The notes under the pieces: generated by a model
Seen by the model: only the letters and a program-made list of their open reading frames with translations
Database searches by the model: none
What the model was told of the DNA's origin: nothing
Program-made: the position numbers and the translations under genes
Assembly: GCF_001612885.1 (NCBI RefSeq)
Contig: NZ_BDBH01000009.1
Location: 1-64,000, forward strand
Direction of reading: 5' to 3'
From: Nocardia harenae NBRC 108248
GTDB lineage: Bacteria; Actinomycetota; Actinomycetes; Mycobacteriales; Mycobacteriaceae
DNA length: 64,000 nucleotides
Shown here: positions 8,046 to 15,959 of the stretch, piece after piece
Numbering within the stretch: position 1 is the first letter of the stretch
How the letters are laid out: every line of letters starts with the position of its first letter

Positions 8046-8075
8046 GACACCAGCATGGCGTCTCAGTGGTGTCAT
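8044..8075 (-). promoter_or_regulatory. Inverted repeat at the start of the HicB-like gene
   Basis: ATGACACCA at 8044-8052 and its exact complement TGGTGTCAT at 8067-8075 are separated by 14 nt. The arms cover the two candidate start codons of the ribbon-helix-helix gene. This position suits an autoregulatory operator, or an RNA hairpin that hides the start. Confidence 0.45.
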
Positions 8076-8199
8076 CGCAAGGAATTCGTGACGCCAATCG
8101 ACGTCGGTATGATGTCAACGGAAGGGCTTCGGCAGGTCCGCCCGGGCGCGGCGCACGGGCGCCCCGGACGAGGGTGTCGAGCGGACACGCACGACCGGG

Positions 8200-8205
8200 T
8201 AGCCT
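8200..8205 (+). promoter_or_regulatory. -10 hexamer of a leaderless dapA transcript
   Basis: TAGCCT lies 8 nt upstream of the dapA ATG and no Shine-Dalgarno sequence is present, so transcription probably starts at or next to the A of the start codon. Confidence 0.5.
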
Positions 8206-8213
8206 TTCTCACC

Positions 8214-9122
8214 ATGAGGAACGGTGAAACGACGCCCACCCCGCTCCGGGCGTCCGGCTCGGTCGGCGTCGCCATGGTGACCCCTTTCACGCCCGAGGGG
8301 AAGCTGGACGTCGAGGCGGGTGTCGCGCTGGCGGCACACCTGGTGGACCGCGGCGTCGACCTGCTCGCCGTCTCCGGCACCACCGGCGAGTCGCCGACCA
8401 CCACCGAGTCCGAGAAGGCCGATCTGCTGCGCGCCGTCGTCGATGCCGTCGGCGAACGCGCCACCGTGATCGCGGGCGCGGGCACCTACGACACCGCGCA
8501 CTCGATCCACCTGGCGCGCAATGCGCAACGCGCGGGCGCTCACGGGTTGCTGGTCGTCACGCCCTACTACTCGCGGCCCTCCCAGGAGGGGCTGGTCGCG
8601 CACTTCACCGCGGTGGCCGACGCCACCGACCTGCCGGTCACGCTGTACGACATCCCGCCGCGCTCGGTGGTGCCGATCGCCTCGGACACCATCCGGGTAC
8701 TGGCCGAGCACCCGCGGATCGTCGCGCTGAAAGACGCCAAGGGTGATCTGAACATGGGCGCCGGGCTGATCGCGGAGACCGGGCTGGCCTGGTACTCCGG
8801 CGACGACGCGCTCAACCTGCCCTGGCTCTCGGTCGGGGCGACCGGCTTCATCAGCGTTATCGGGCACCTGGTGCCGGAGCGGCTGCGCGACCTGATCACC
8901 GCCTACGCGGCCGGTGACGTGGTGCGGGCCCGGCAGCTCAATGCCGATCTGATCGGGCTGAACAATGCCATGGCGCGCCTCGGCGGCGTGGCGATGACCA
9001 AGGGCGGGCTGCGCCTGCTCGGCGTGGATGTGGGCGAGCCGCGGTTGCCGCAGCTCATGCCCTCCACCGCCCAACTCGACGAGCTGGCCGGCGATCTGCG
9101 GGCCGCGGGGGTACTTGTATGA
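8214..9122 (+). CDS. dapA: 4-hydroxy-tetrahydrodipicolinate synthase
   Basis: A 302-residue cytoplasmic TIM-barrel enzyme that condenses pyruvate with aspartate semialdehyde, the first committed step to diaminopimelate and lysine. Visible signatures are VSGTTGESPTTTESEK near residue 56, TYDIPPRS-type segment (LYDIPPRS) with the conserved Tyr, and the Schiff-base lysine in IVALKDAKGD (about residue 178). Length and motifs are normal for the family. Its TGA overlaps the rnj start by 4 bp, the same dapA-rnj pairing seen in mycobacteria. The start is supported by family length and by the close -10 hexamer. Confidence 0.95.
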   Translation: MRNGETTPTPLRASGSVGVAMVTPFTPEGKLDVEAGVALAAHLVDRGVDLLAVSGTTGESPTTTESEKADLLRAVVDAVGERATVIAGAGTYDTAHSIHLARNAQRAGAHGLLVVTPYYSRPSQEGLVAHFTAVADATDLPVTLYDIPPRSVVPIASDTIRVLAEHPRIVALKDAKGDLNMGAGLIAETGLAWYSGDDALNLPWLSVGATGFISVIGHLVPERLRDLITAYAAGDVVRARQLNADLIGLNNAMARLGGVAMTKGGLRLLGVDVGEPRLPQLMPSTAQLDELAGDLRAAGVLV

Positions 9123-11248
9123 GCCGACCACGGAGACGTTCCGCCAGCCGCACCGCGGGCCCGCCGCTCCCGGCGAATGAGCGGCCGGTCGCCGAGAGCG
9201 CCGCGCCGGAGATCGACGCCGCCGCCGATGCTGCGGCGGCCGTAGCGGACGGCGCCGCCACCAGCCGGGCCGCCGCGGGCGAGACCGGCGCTGCCGCGAG
9301 CCGAGCCGGTGCGGAGCCCGGCCGCGCCGCCGAGGCCGGCGGTGCCGCGCGCGAATCCGGGGTGGAGCGGGCGAGCGGCGCGGCGTCCGTGGCCGCCGCC
9401 GAAGCGACCGGCGCGGTGACGGCGGAGCGGACAGACCGTTCGGGCGGCTCCGCGAGCCGCGACGGCGGCGCGGAGCAGTCCGGCGGACGGCAGGGCACTC
9501 GCCGCAACAATCGCGGCAGGCAGGCCGGGCGCCGTTCGGAGCCCGCGGCGGAGCAGCCCGTGGCTGCCCCGCAGGACCGGCTCGGCACCCCGCCGAAGGC
9601 CCCGCGCAACGGCCTGCGCGTCTTCGCGCTCGGCGGCATCGGCGAGATCGGCCGCAACATGACCGTCTTCGAGTTCGGCGGCAAACTGCTGATCGTCGAC
9701 TGCGGCGTGCTCTTCCCGGAGGACCAGCAGCCAGGCGTCGACCTGATCCTGCCCGACTTCCGGCCCATCGAGGACCGGATGGACGACATCGTCGCGGTGG
9801 TGCTCACGCACGGCCACGAGGACCACATCGGCGCCGTGCCCTTCCTGCTCCGGCTGCGCCAGGACATCCCGGTGGTCGGCTCCCGCTTCACCCTGGCGCT
9901 GGTCGCGGCGAAGTGCCGCGAGCACCGGCTGCACCCGAAGCTGGTCGAGGTCACCGAGGGCCAGCACACCACGCACGGCCCGTTCGGCTGCGAGTTCTTC
10001 GCGGTCAACCACTCCATCCCGGACGCGCTCGCGGTCGCCATCCGCACCTCGGCCGGCGTGGTGCTGCACACCGGCGACATCAAGCTGGACCAGCTCCCGC
10101 TGGACGGCAGGCTCACCGACCTGGCCGGCTTCTCCCGCCTCGGCGACGAGGGCGTCGACCTCTTCCTGGTCGACTCCACCAATGCCGAGGTGCCCGGCTT
10201 CGTCACCCCGGAGCGCGAGATCGGCGGCGTGCTCGACACCGTCATCGGCAAGGCCCGCGGCCGGGTGATCGTGGCCTCCTTCGCCAGCCACGTGCACCGG
10301 ATCCAGCAGGTCGTCGATGTGGCCCAGCGCTACGGCCGCCGGGTCTGCTTCGTCGGCCGCTCGATGGTGCGCAATATGCAGATCGCCCAGGAGCTGGGCT
10401 ACCTGACGGTGCCGTCCGGCGTCGAGATCACCATGGACGGCGCGGCGAGCCTGCCCGGCGACCGCCTGGTGCTGATCTCCACCGGCTCCCAGGGCGAGCC
10501 GCTCTCCGCGCTCTCCCGGATGGCCCGCGGCGACCACCGGCAGATCAACGTGCGCGCCGACGACCTGGTGGTGCTGGCCTCCTCGCTCATCCCCGGCAAC
10601 GAGAACTCGGTCTTCACCGTGGTGAACGGCCTGGCCCGGCTCGGCGCGACGGTGATCACCCAGCAGAACGCCAAGGTGCACGTCTCCGGCCACGCCTCGG
10701 CGGGTGAGCTGCTCTACCTCTACAACGCGGTGCGGCCGACCAATGCCATGCCGGTGCACGGCGAGTGGCGGCACCTGCGCGCCAATGCCGCGCTGGCGGT
10801 GGCGACCGGCGTGCCCGAGGAGCGGGTGGTGCTGGCCGAGGACGGCGTCGTGGTCGACCTGGTGGACGGCATCGCCTCCATCGTCGGCCGGGTGCCGGTC
10901 GGCCACGTCTACGTGGACGGCCTCTCCGTCGGCGACGTCGGCGAGTCCACGCTCTCGGACCGCCTGGTGCTCGGCGAGGGCGGCTTCATCTCGATCACCG
11001 TCGCCATCGACCAGGACACCGGCAAGGCGGTCAGCCCGCCGGAGCTCAGCGGCCGCGGCTTCTCCGACGACCCGACCGCGCTCTCCGACGCCGCCCAGCT
11101 GGTGGAGGCGGAGCTGCTGCGGCTGGCAGGCGAGGGCGTCACCGACACGCACCGGATCGCGCAGAGCGTGCGCCGGGTGGTCGGGCGCTGGGTGGCCGAT
11201 GTCTACCGCCGCCGCCCGATGATCGTCCCCACCGTCATCGGCGTCTGA
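9119..11248 (+). CDS. rnj: Ribonuclease J with a long disordered N-terminus
   Basis: A 709-residue metallo-beta-lactamase/beta-CASP ribonuclease for RNA maturation and decay. The metal-binding HGHEDH motif lies at residues 231-236, with further metal ligands in the VNHSIPDA and LHTGDIKLD segments. The core starts near residue 163 (RNGLRVFALGGIGEIG). The first 160 residues are Ala/Gly/Arg/Glu-rich and low-complexity, with an RRNNRGRQAGRR basic cluster that could bind RNA. Mycobacterial RNase J is about 560 residues, so this extension is notable. The ATG overlaps the dapA stop. A strong hairpin follows the stop codon. Confidence 0.93.
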   Translation: MSRPRRRSASRTAGPPLPANERPVAESAAPEIDAAADAAAAVADGAATSRAAAGETGAAASRAGAEPGRAAEAGGAARESGVERASGAASVAAAEATGAVTAERTDRSGGSASRDGGAEQSGGRQGTRRNNRGRQAGRRSEPAAEQPVAAPQDRLGTPPKAPRNGLRVFALGGIGEIGRNMTVFEFGGKLLIVDCGVLFPEDQQPGVDLILPDFRPIEDRMDDIVAVVLTHGHEDHIGAVPFLLRLRQDIPVVGSRFTLALVAAKCREHRLHPKLVEVTEGQHTTHGPFGCEFFAVNHSIPDALAVAIRTSAGVVLHTGDIKLDQLPLDGRLTDLAGFSRLGDEGVDLFLVDSTNAEVPGFVTPEREIGGVLDTVIGKARGRVIVASFASHVHRIQQVVDVAQRYGRRVCFVGRSMVRNMQIAQELGYLTVPSGVEITMDGAASLPGDRLVLISTGSQGEPLSALSRMARGDHRQINVRADDLVVLASSLIPGNENSVFTVVNGLARLGATVITQQNAKVHVSGHASAGELLYLYNAVRPTNAMPVHGEWRHLRANAALAVATGVPEERVVLAEDGVVVDLVDGIASIVGRVPVGHVYVDGLSVGDVGESTLSDRLVLGEGGFISITVAIDQDTGKAVSPPELSGRGFSDDPTALSDAAQLVEAELLRLAGEGVTDTHRIAQSVRRVVGRWVADVYRRRPMIVPTVIGV

Positions 11249-11260
11249 CCCCCGAGACGA

Positions 11261-11296
11261 CGGGAGCCCGCCGGAGTGATCTCCGGCGGGCTCCCG
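11261..11296. terminator. Strong 16-bp hairpin between convergent rnj and lipoprotein genes
   Basis: Perfectly complementary arms at 11261-11276 and 11281-11296 enclose the loop TGAT. It lies 12 bp after the rnj stop and 10 bp from the end of the convergent lipoprotein gene. There is only a short T-run (GTTT), so it is a bidirectional, GC-rich actinobacterial-type terminator. Confidence 0.75.
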
Positions 11297-11306
11297 CGTT
11301 TGCGGC

Positions 11307-11873
11307 TCAGCCCTCGCAGGCGGCCGATTCGATCCCCGCGCTCTTCACCACATTGCAGGCGAAGGTGTTCGAGACCTTCCACTGCCCGCCCTCGGCGACG
11401 AACTCGATGAAGGCGTTCTGCACCGGCGTGCCGCCGATCGTGACGTCGGCGTCGGCCTTCACCTTGCCGCCTGCCGGTTCCTGGACATTGGTCACATTCA
11501 CGGTGACGTTCTCCCGCTCGGCCGCGGCCACCAGGTTCTGCACCAGGTAGGGGTCCTGCTCGGCGTTCTGGATCCAGCTGATCTTCTCGGCGTTCGGCAC
11601 CGCGGGGTCGAAGGCCCTGGTGAGGCGATCGTTCAGCTCGGCGACCGTTGGCTTGGCCGGCGCGGGCTCGGCCTTGGTGCTCGGCGCGGAGCCGGTCTGC
11701 TTGGCGCCGTTGTTGCTGCCGCCCTGCGCGTCGCCCGCGTCGGCGTCGCGGGTGGCGGTGGGGACGGTGCCATCGGACGACGTCTCGTCCGAGGAGCCGC
11801 TGCAGCCGACCGCGAGGGTGCAGGCGGCCGTGGTCAGGAGCACCGCGGCGGCGGTGCGGAAAGGGTACTTCAC
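11307..11873 (-). CDS. Lipoprotein with MTB12-like (low molecular weight antigen) domain
   Basis: A 188-residue exported lipoprotein. The signal peptide (residues 1-23) ends in the lipobox LAVGC, with Cys24 as the likely lipidated residue. A Ser/Gly/Asn-rich linker of about 45 residues follows. The C-terminal domain (about 75-188) resembles the mycobacterial MTB12/CFP-2 antigen fold: TVAELNDRLTRAFDPAVP, ENVTVNVTNVQ and a terminal GGQWKVSNTFACNVV. The GTG start has GGGGGA upstream. It lies 12 bp after the DUF4189 gene and probably shares its transcript. A role at the cell envelope is inferred; the molecular function is unknown. Confidence 0.75.
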   Translation of the reverse strand: MKYPFRTAAAVLLTTAACTLAVGCSGSSDETSSDGTVPTATRDADAGDAQGGSNNGAKQTGSAPSTKAEPAPAKPTVAELNDRLTRAFDPAVPNAEKISWIQNAEQDPYLVQNLVAAAERENVTVNVTNVQEPAGGKVKADADVTIGGTPVQNAFIEFVAEGGQWKVSNTFACNVVKSAGIESAACEG

Positions 11874-11885
11874 TGTGTTCCCCCG

Positions 11886-12269
11886 TCAGTTGCTGTGGTT
11901 GGAGGTGCAGTTCCAGTGCACGATGGTGGCGTCGGAGTAGTTCTCGTTGAGCGCCAGCGACTGCGCCGAGCGGCGGGAGGCGCCGTAGGCCCAGCTCCAC
12001 GTGGAGGTGCGCTCGGAGTAGGCGACGGCGCCGCAGCCGTTGGCAAACCACACCAGCGACTGGCAGTCCGCGGCGCCGCAGCTGCTCAGCGCCCTCGCCG
12101 TGGCCTGATCGACATCGGCGTAGTCGTACGAGTAACCGATCAGCCCGGTGGCGGGGGACAGCGCGATCGCGCCGTAGTAGGAGCGCGCGGCCTGCGCGGA
12201 GGGAGCGCCGAGCGTCAGCGCGGAACCGACCGCGGCGGCGACGGCGACGCCGGAGACGAACTTTTTCAC
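11886..12269 (-). CDS. Secreted DUF4189 domain protein
   Basis: A 127-residue exported protein. The signal peptide (MKKFVSGVAVAAAVGSALTL...) ends near AQA at residue 27. The mature part matches DUF4189: RSYYGAIALSPATG at its beginning, a CGAADCQSLVWFANGCGAVAY-type cysteine-containing core (read here in part), and a terminal NCTSN. Three cysteines in the core probably form disulfides. The GTG at 12269 is chosen because AGAAGGG precedes it and the signal peptide starts there. The family is common in the secreted proteomes of nocardiae and mycobacteria; the function is unknown. Confidence 0.75.
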   Translation of the reverse strand: MKKFVSGVAVAAAVGSALTLGAPSAQAARSYYGAIALSPATGLIGYSYDYADVDQATARALSSCGAADCQSLVWFANGCGAVAYSERTSTWSWAYGASRRSAQSLALNENYSDATIVHWNCTSNHSN

Positions 12270-12349
12270 GGGGGAGTTGCCCTTCTGTCCGGAAGGTCCA
12301 CGACCCGATGGACCGAAGCAACAAAATACACAGTGCGGCGCGCGCTGGG

Positions 12350-12355
12350 TATCTT
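12350..12355 (+). promoter_or_regulatory. -10 hexamer, leaderless start of the TIGR03085 gene
   Basis: TATCTT is followed after 7 nt by GTG 12363. The same GGTATCTTCGGCA string recurs before the DUF3046 gene at 30241. Confidence 0.5.
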
Positions 12356-12362
12356 CGGCAGA

Positions 12363-12986
12363 GTGAGCATGGCACAGAAGGAACGCCGCGAACTGGTGGC
12401 GACGATGGTGGCCGCCGGTCCGGACGCACCGACGCTCTGCGGCAGCTGGACCGTCCGCGATCTCGCCGCGCATCTGGTTGTGCGGGAGCGCCGGCCGGAT
12501 GTCGCGGGTGGGATCATGATCGCGGCGCTGGCGCCGCGGCTGGAGAAGGTGCAGGCGCGGGCCGCCCAGCGGCCGTTCCCCGAGCTGCTCGAGGATGTGC
12601 GGAGCGGGCCGCCGTGGTGGTCGCCGCTCAAGCCGATCGACGCCGTCGCCAACCTCGCCGAGTACTTCGTGCACCACGAGGACGTGCGCCGCGGCGGCGA
12701 GGTGTGGGAGCCGCGCGAGCTGCCCGCCGACGAGCAGCGGCAGCTGTGGAAGACGGTGCGGCGGATGGGGAAGATGGCGTACCGGAAGTCGCCGGTGCCG
12801 ATCGTGCTGCGCACCCCGGACGGGGACGAGGCGCGGATCGGTTCGGGCTCCGGTGAGCCGGTCGTCCTGCTGGGTGCCCCCGCGGAGCTGCTGCTGCACG
12901 CCTTCGGGCGGGACAAGGTGCGGATCGAGACGTCCGGTCCGGAAGAGTCGGTACGCCAGGTCCTCGCCCTGGACCGCTCCCTGTAG
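12363..12986 (+). CDS. TIGR03085 family metal-binding protein (DinB/mycothiol-transferase-like)
   Basis: A 207-residue protein of the TIGR03085 family, related to the four-helix DinB/maleylpyruvate isomerase superfamily. Visible signatures are PTLCGSWTVRDLAAHLVVRE (near residue 25) and NLAEYFVHHEDVRRG (near residue 98), whose histidines form the expected metal site. The C-terminal domain has RIGSGSGEPVVLLGAPAELL. Members are predicted metal-dependent, possibly mycothiol-using enzymes without known substrates. The GTG at 12363 is favoured because TATCTT lies 7 nt upstream; ATG 12369 is the alternative. It is divergent from the DUF4189 gene. Confidence 0.8.
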   Translation: MSMAQKERRELVATMVAAGPDAPTLCGSWTVRDLAAHLVVRERRPDVAGGIMIAALAPRLEKVQARAAQRPFPELLEDVRSGPPWWSPLKPIDAVANLAEYFVHHEDVRRGGEVWEPRELPADEQRQLWKTVRRMGKMAYRKSPVPIVLRTPDGDEARIGSGSGEPVVLLGAPAELLLHAFGRDKVRIETSGPEESVRQVLALDRSL

Positions 12987-13170
12987 CTCCCCCGCTTCGC
13001 GCTCGGCTGGATCTGCCTGCTTCGCGCTCGGGCGAAATCGCTGCTTCGGCACGCGAGTCGCCGTGTGCACGCCTCGTCGGCGGCGTGCGCACACCGGAAT
13101 CATCCCCGTGACCGGCCCGCGAGACGCGCGGGAACAGTGTTGCGGATGGTTTCCGCGGGGCATTTGGGGC

Positions 13171-13176
13171 TAGCCT
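13171..13176 (+). promoter_or_regulatory. -10 hexamer, leaderless ftsK
   Basis: TAGCCT is followed by 6 nt and then the ftsK ATG, with no Shine-Dalgarno sequence. Confidence 0.5.
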
Positions 13177-13182
13177 GGGGCC

Positions 13183-15840
13183 ATGGCAGGTAAGCCCCGC
13201 AGCACCACGTCGGCTCGGCCGCGCGCGGGATCGGCGCGGGGGAGGGCTCCCCGAACCGGTTCCGCGCCCGCCGCTTCCGGGGTGCCGCGGGCGGCCGCGC
13301 CCGCCCCGAGGACCAGGAGCGCGCCCCGTGCCGGCGCGACAGCGCGGGCGGGCGCCACGGCGCGCGCCGGTGCGGTCCGCCGCCCGGCCCGGCGCCCGGC
13401 GGGGGCCCGCTCGAACACCGCCCCCCTCGCCGTCTTCACCCGCGCCATCACCGGCGGCTGGTCCATGCTGGCGCGCGGCGTCGGCGCCGCCACCCGCGCG
13501 GTGAGCAAGGCGGGCGATATCGACCACGGCCACCGGCGCGACGGCATCGCCCTCGGGCTGCTCGCCTCCGCGGTGGTGGTGGCCGCCGCCGTCTGGCTCT
13601 CCGCGGGCGGCCCGGTCGGCCGCTGGGTGGAGACGGTGATCCGCGCGGTGGGCGGCTCCGCCTCGGCCGCGGTCCCGTTCGCCGCCGCCGCGGTCGCGGT
13701 GATCCTCATGCGCACCGAGGCGCGCCCGGAGATCCGCCCCCGGCTGGTCCTCGGCGGGCTCATGGTCGGGCTGCCCTTCCTCGGCCTCTGGCACCTCGCC
13801 GCGGGCGCCCCCACCGACGCGCACGGCCGCTCCCGCGCCGCCGGGTTCCTCGGCTTCGTCGCGGGCGGCCCGCTCGGCCAGGGGCTCACCCCCTGGCTGG
13901 CCGCCCCGCTCCTGGTGCTCTGCGTCGCCTTCGGCGTACTGCTGCTGACCGGCGTCACGGTGCGCGAGGTGCCGGAGGTGCTGCGCCGCTGGTTCGGCAC
14001 CCAGTCCGGCGGCGACGAGTACACCGGCTACGACGCCGCGCACCCGTTCGACACCGGCTACGGCACCCTCGACCCGCCCGGCTACGACGACCCGCCCGCG
14101 CGCCCGCGCCGCCGCCGCGGCCGCACCCCCGCCGAGAACTACCCGACCGACGAGTTCCCCGGCTCCGGCTCGCCCACCGAACTGCTCGGCGAACCCCCGC
14201 TGCGCGATGCCAAGCCGATCGAGCCGCCACTCGCCCCGGAGCCGGTGCCCGCCCCGAAGCCGCGCAAGCGCGCCACCCCCGCACCGGTCGACCAGACCCC
14301 GCCGCCGCCCCCGGAGCCGGAGTTCGTCACCGACCGGGTGATCGAGGGCGACTACACGCTGCCCCCGCTCTCCCTGCTCACCGACGGCGACCCGCCGAAG
14401 AAGCGCAGCGCCGCCAACGAGTCGATGATCGAGGCGATCACCGAGGTGCTGGTGCAGTTCAAGATCGACGCGGCGGTCACCGGCTTCGTCCGCGGCCCGA
14501 CCGTCACCCGGTACGAGGTGGAGCTCGGCCCCGGCGTGAAGGTCGAGAAGATCACCGCGCTGGCCAGGAACATCGCCTACGCGGTGGCGACCGAGAACGT
14601 CCGGCTGCTGGCGCCGATCCCGGGCAAGTCCGCGGTCGGCATCGAGGTGCCGAACTCCGATCGCGAACTCGTCCGGCTGGCCGACGTGCTCAAGGCCGGC
14701 TCCACCCGCAACGACCACCACCCGCTGGTGATCGGGCTGGGCAAGAACATCGAGGGCGAGTTCGTCTCGGCGAACCTGGCCAAGATGCCGCACCTGCTCG
14801 TCGCCGGCTCCACCGGCTCCGGCAAGTCGAGCTTCGTGAACTCCATGCTGGTCTCGCTGCTGCAGCGGGCCACCCCGGACGAGGTGCGGCTCATTCTCAT
14901 CGACCCCAAGATGGTCGAGCTCACGCCCTACGAGGGCATCCCGCACCTGATCACGCCGATCATCACCCAGCCCAAGAAGGCCGCCGCCGCGCTGGCCTGG
15001 CTGGTCGAGGAGATGGAGCAGCGCTACCAGGACATGCAGGCCAGCAAGGTGCGGCACATCGACGACTTCAACCGCAAGGTGAAGTCGGGCGCCATCACCG
15101 CCCCGCTCGGCAGCGAGCGGGTGTACCGGCCGTACCCGTACATCCTCGCCATCGTGGACGAGCTCGCCGACCTCATGATGACCGCCCCGCGCGACGTCGA
15201 GGACGCCATCGTCCGGATCACCCAGAAGGCGCGCGCGGCCGGTATCCACCTGGTGCTCGCCACCCAGCGCCCCTCGGTGGACGTGGTCACCGGCCTGATC
15301 AAGACCAATGTGCCCTCCCGGCTGGCCTTCGCCACCTCCTCGCTCACCGACTCCCGCGTCATCCTGGACCAGCCCGGCGCGGAGAAGCTGATCGGCATGG
15401 GCGACGGGCTCTTCCTGCCCATGGGCGCGGGCAAGCCGACCCGGCTGCAGGGCGCCTACATCTCCGACGAGGAGATCTACGGCGTCGTCGAGTTCACCAA
15501 GAACCAGGCCGAGCCGGAGTACACCGAAGGCGTCACCGCGGCCAAGGCGGGCGAGAAGAAGGACGTCGACCCCGATATCGGCGACGACCTCGACGTGCTG
15601 CTGCAGGCGGTGGAGCTGGTGGTCACCTCGCAGTTCGGCTCCACCTCCATGCTGCAGCGCAAGCTACGGGTCGGCTTCGCCAAGGCGGGCAGGCTGATGG
15701 ACCTGATGGAGACCCGCGGCGTCGTCGGCCCCAGCGAGGGCTCCAAGGCCAGGGACGTGCTGATCAAACCGGACGAGCTGGACGGCGTGCTGCTCGCCAT
15801 CCGCGGCGGCGGCGATCCGGAGTCCGCCGACGCGGACTGA
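13183..15840 (+). CDS. ftsK: DNA translocase FtsK/SpoIIIE
   Basis: An 885-residue septal DNA pump that moves chromosome termini during division. The first 85 residues are basic and Ala/Arg-rich. Four hydrophobic segments lie at about 120-270. A Pro-rich linker (about 280-390) carries charged runs. The motor follows, with Walker A AGSTGSGKSS near residue 541 and Walker B ILAIVDELADLM near 655. The C-terminal gamma winged-helix domain contains TSMLQRKLRVGFAKAGRLMD (about 825), used for recognising orienting sequences. Length and organisation are normal for Mycobacteriales. It is transcribed alone, downstream of the TIGR03085 gene and upstream of TerC. Confidence 0.95.
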   Translation: MAGKPRSTTSARPRAGSARGRAPRTGSAPAASGVPRAAAPAPRTRSAPRAGATARAGATARAGAVRRPARRPAGARSNTAPLAVFTRAITGGWSMLARGVGAATRAVSKAGDIDHGHRRDGIALGLLASAVVVAAAVWLSAGGPVGRWVETVIRAVGGSASAAVPFAAAAVAVILMRTEARPEIRPRLVLGGLMVGLPFLGLWHLAAGAPTDAHGRSRAAGFLGFVAGGPLGQGLTPWLAAPLLVLCVAFGVLLLTGVTVREVPEVLRRWFGTQSGGDEYTGYDAAHPFDTGYGTLDPPGYDDPPARPRRRRGRTPAENYPTDEFPGSGSPTELLGEPPLRDAKPIEPPLAPEPVPAPKPRKRATPAPVDQTPPPPPEPEFVTDRVIEGDYTLPPLSLLTDGDPPKKRSAANESMIEAITEVLVQFKIDAAVTGFVRGPTVTRYEVELGPGVKVEKITALARNIAYAVATENVRLLAPIPGKSAVGIEVPNSDRELVRLADVLKAGSTRNDHHPLVIGLGKNIEGEFVSANLAKMPHLLVAGSTGSGKSSFVNSMLVSLLQRATPDEVRLILIDPKMVELTPYEGIPHLITPIITQPKKAAAALAWLVEEMEQRYQDMQASKVRHIDDFNRKVKSGAITAPLGSERVYRPYPYILAIVDELADLMMTAPRDVEDAIVRITQKARAAGIHLVLATQRPSVDVVTGLIKTNVPSRLAFATSSLTDSRVILDQPGAEKLIGMGDGLFLPMGAGKPTRLQGAYISDEEIYGVVEFTKNQAEPEYTEGVTAAKAGEKKDVDPDIGDDLDVLLQAVELVVTSQFGSTSMLQRKLRVGFAKAGRLMDLMETRGVVGPSEGSKARDVLIKPDELDGVLLAIRGGGDPESADAD

Positions 15841-15855
15841 GCTGTACCCTCCGAT

Positions 15856-15959
15856 GTGACGAACCACCCGGTTCCGCTCGCCTGCGGCAAACCTCGGACA
15901 ATTCGGGCATGCTGGGTGCCATGAAAGCAGCCGTCGACAGGACCCGCGCATGCAGGTGA
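15856..15959 (+). other. Two overlapping short upstream ORFs before the TerC gene
   Basis: GTG 15856 opens a 22-codon frame ending at TGA 15924. That stop overlaps an ATG at 15921, which opens a 12-codon frame ending at 15959, 10 nt inside the TerC gene. TACCCT at 15845-15850 lies 5 nt upstream of the first GTG. The chain of overlaps suggests possible coupled translation, but chance is not excluded. Confidence 0.25.

Noticed and set aside
12994..13031. Repeated GCTTCGCGCTCGG (12994-13006 and 13019-13031) as a possible start of a repeat array
   Set aside because: Only two copies exist, 25 bp apart, with no further units; it is probably a chance or slippage duplication after the stop codon.
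12628..15249. An 873-codon minus-strand open frame opposite ftsK
   Set aside because: ftsK on the plus strand carries all the expected motifs; the antisense frame is a codon-bias shadow.
15861..15874. GAACC-N4-GGTTC as a second LexA box
   Set aside because: The GAAC and GTTC cores are 6 bp apart instead of 4, so it does not fit the SOS consensus found at recA.
15841..15949. A manganese-sensing (yybP-ykoY) riboswitch upstream of TerC
   Set aside because: The characteristic paired internal-loop sequences could not be found in the 109-bp leader.
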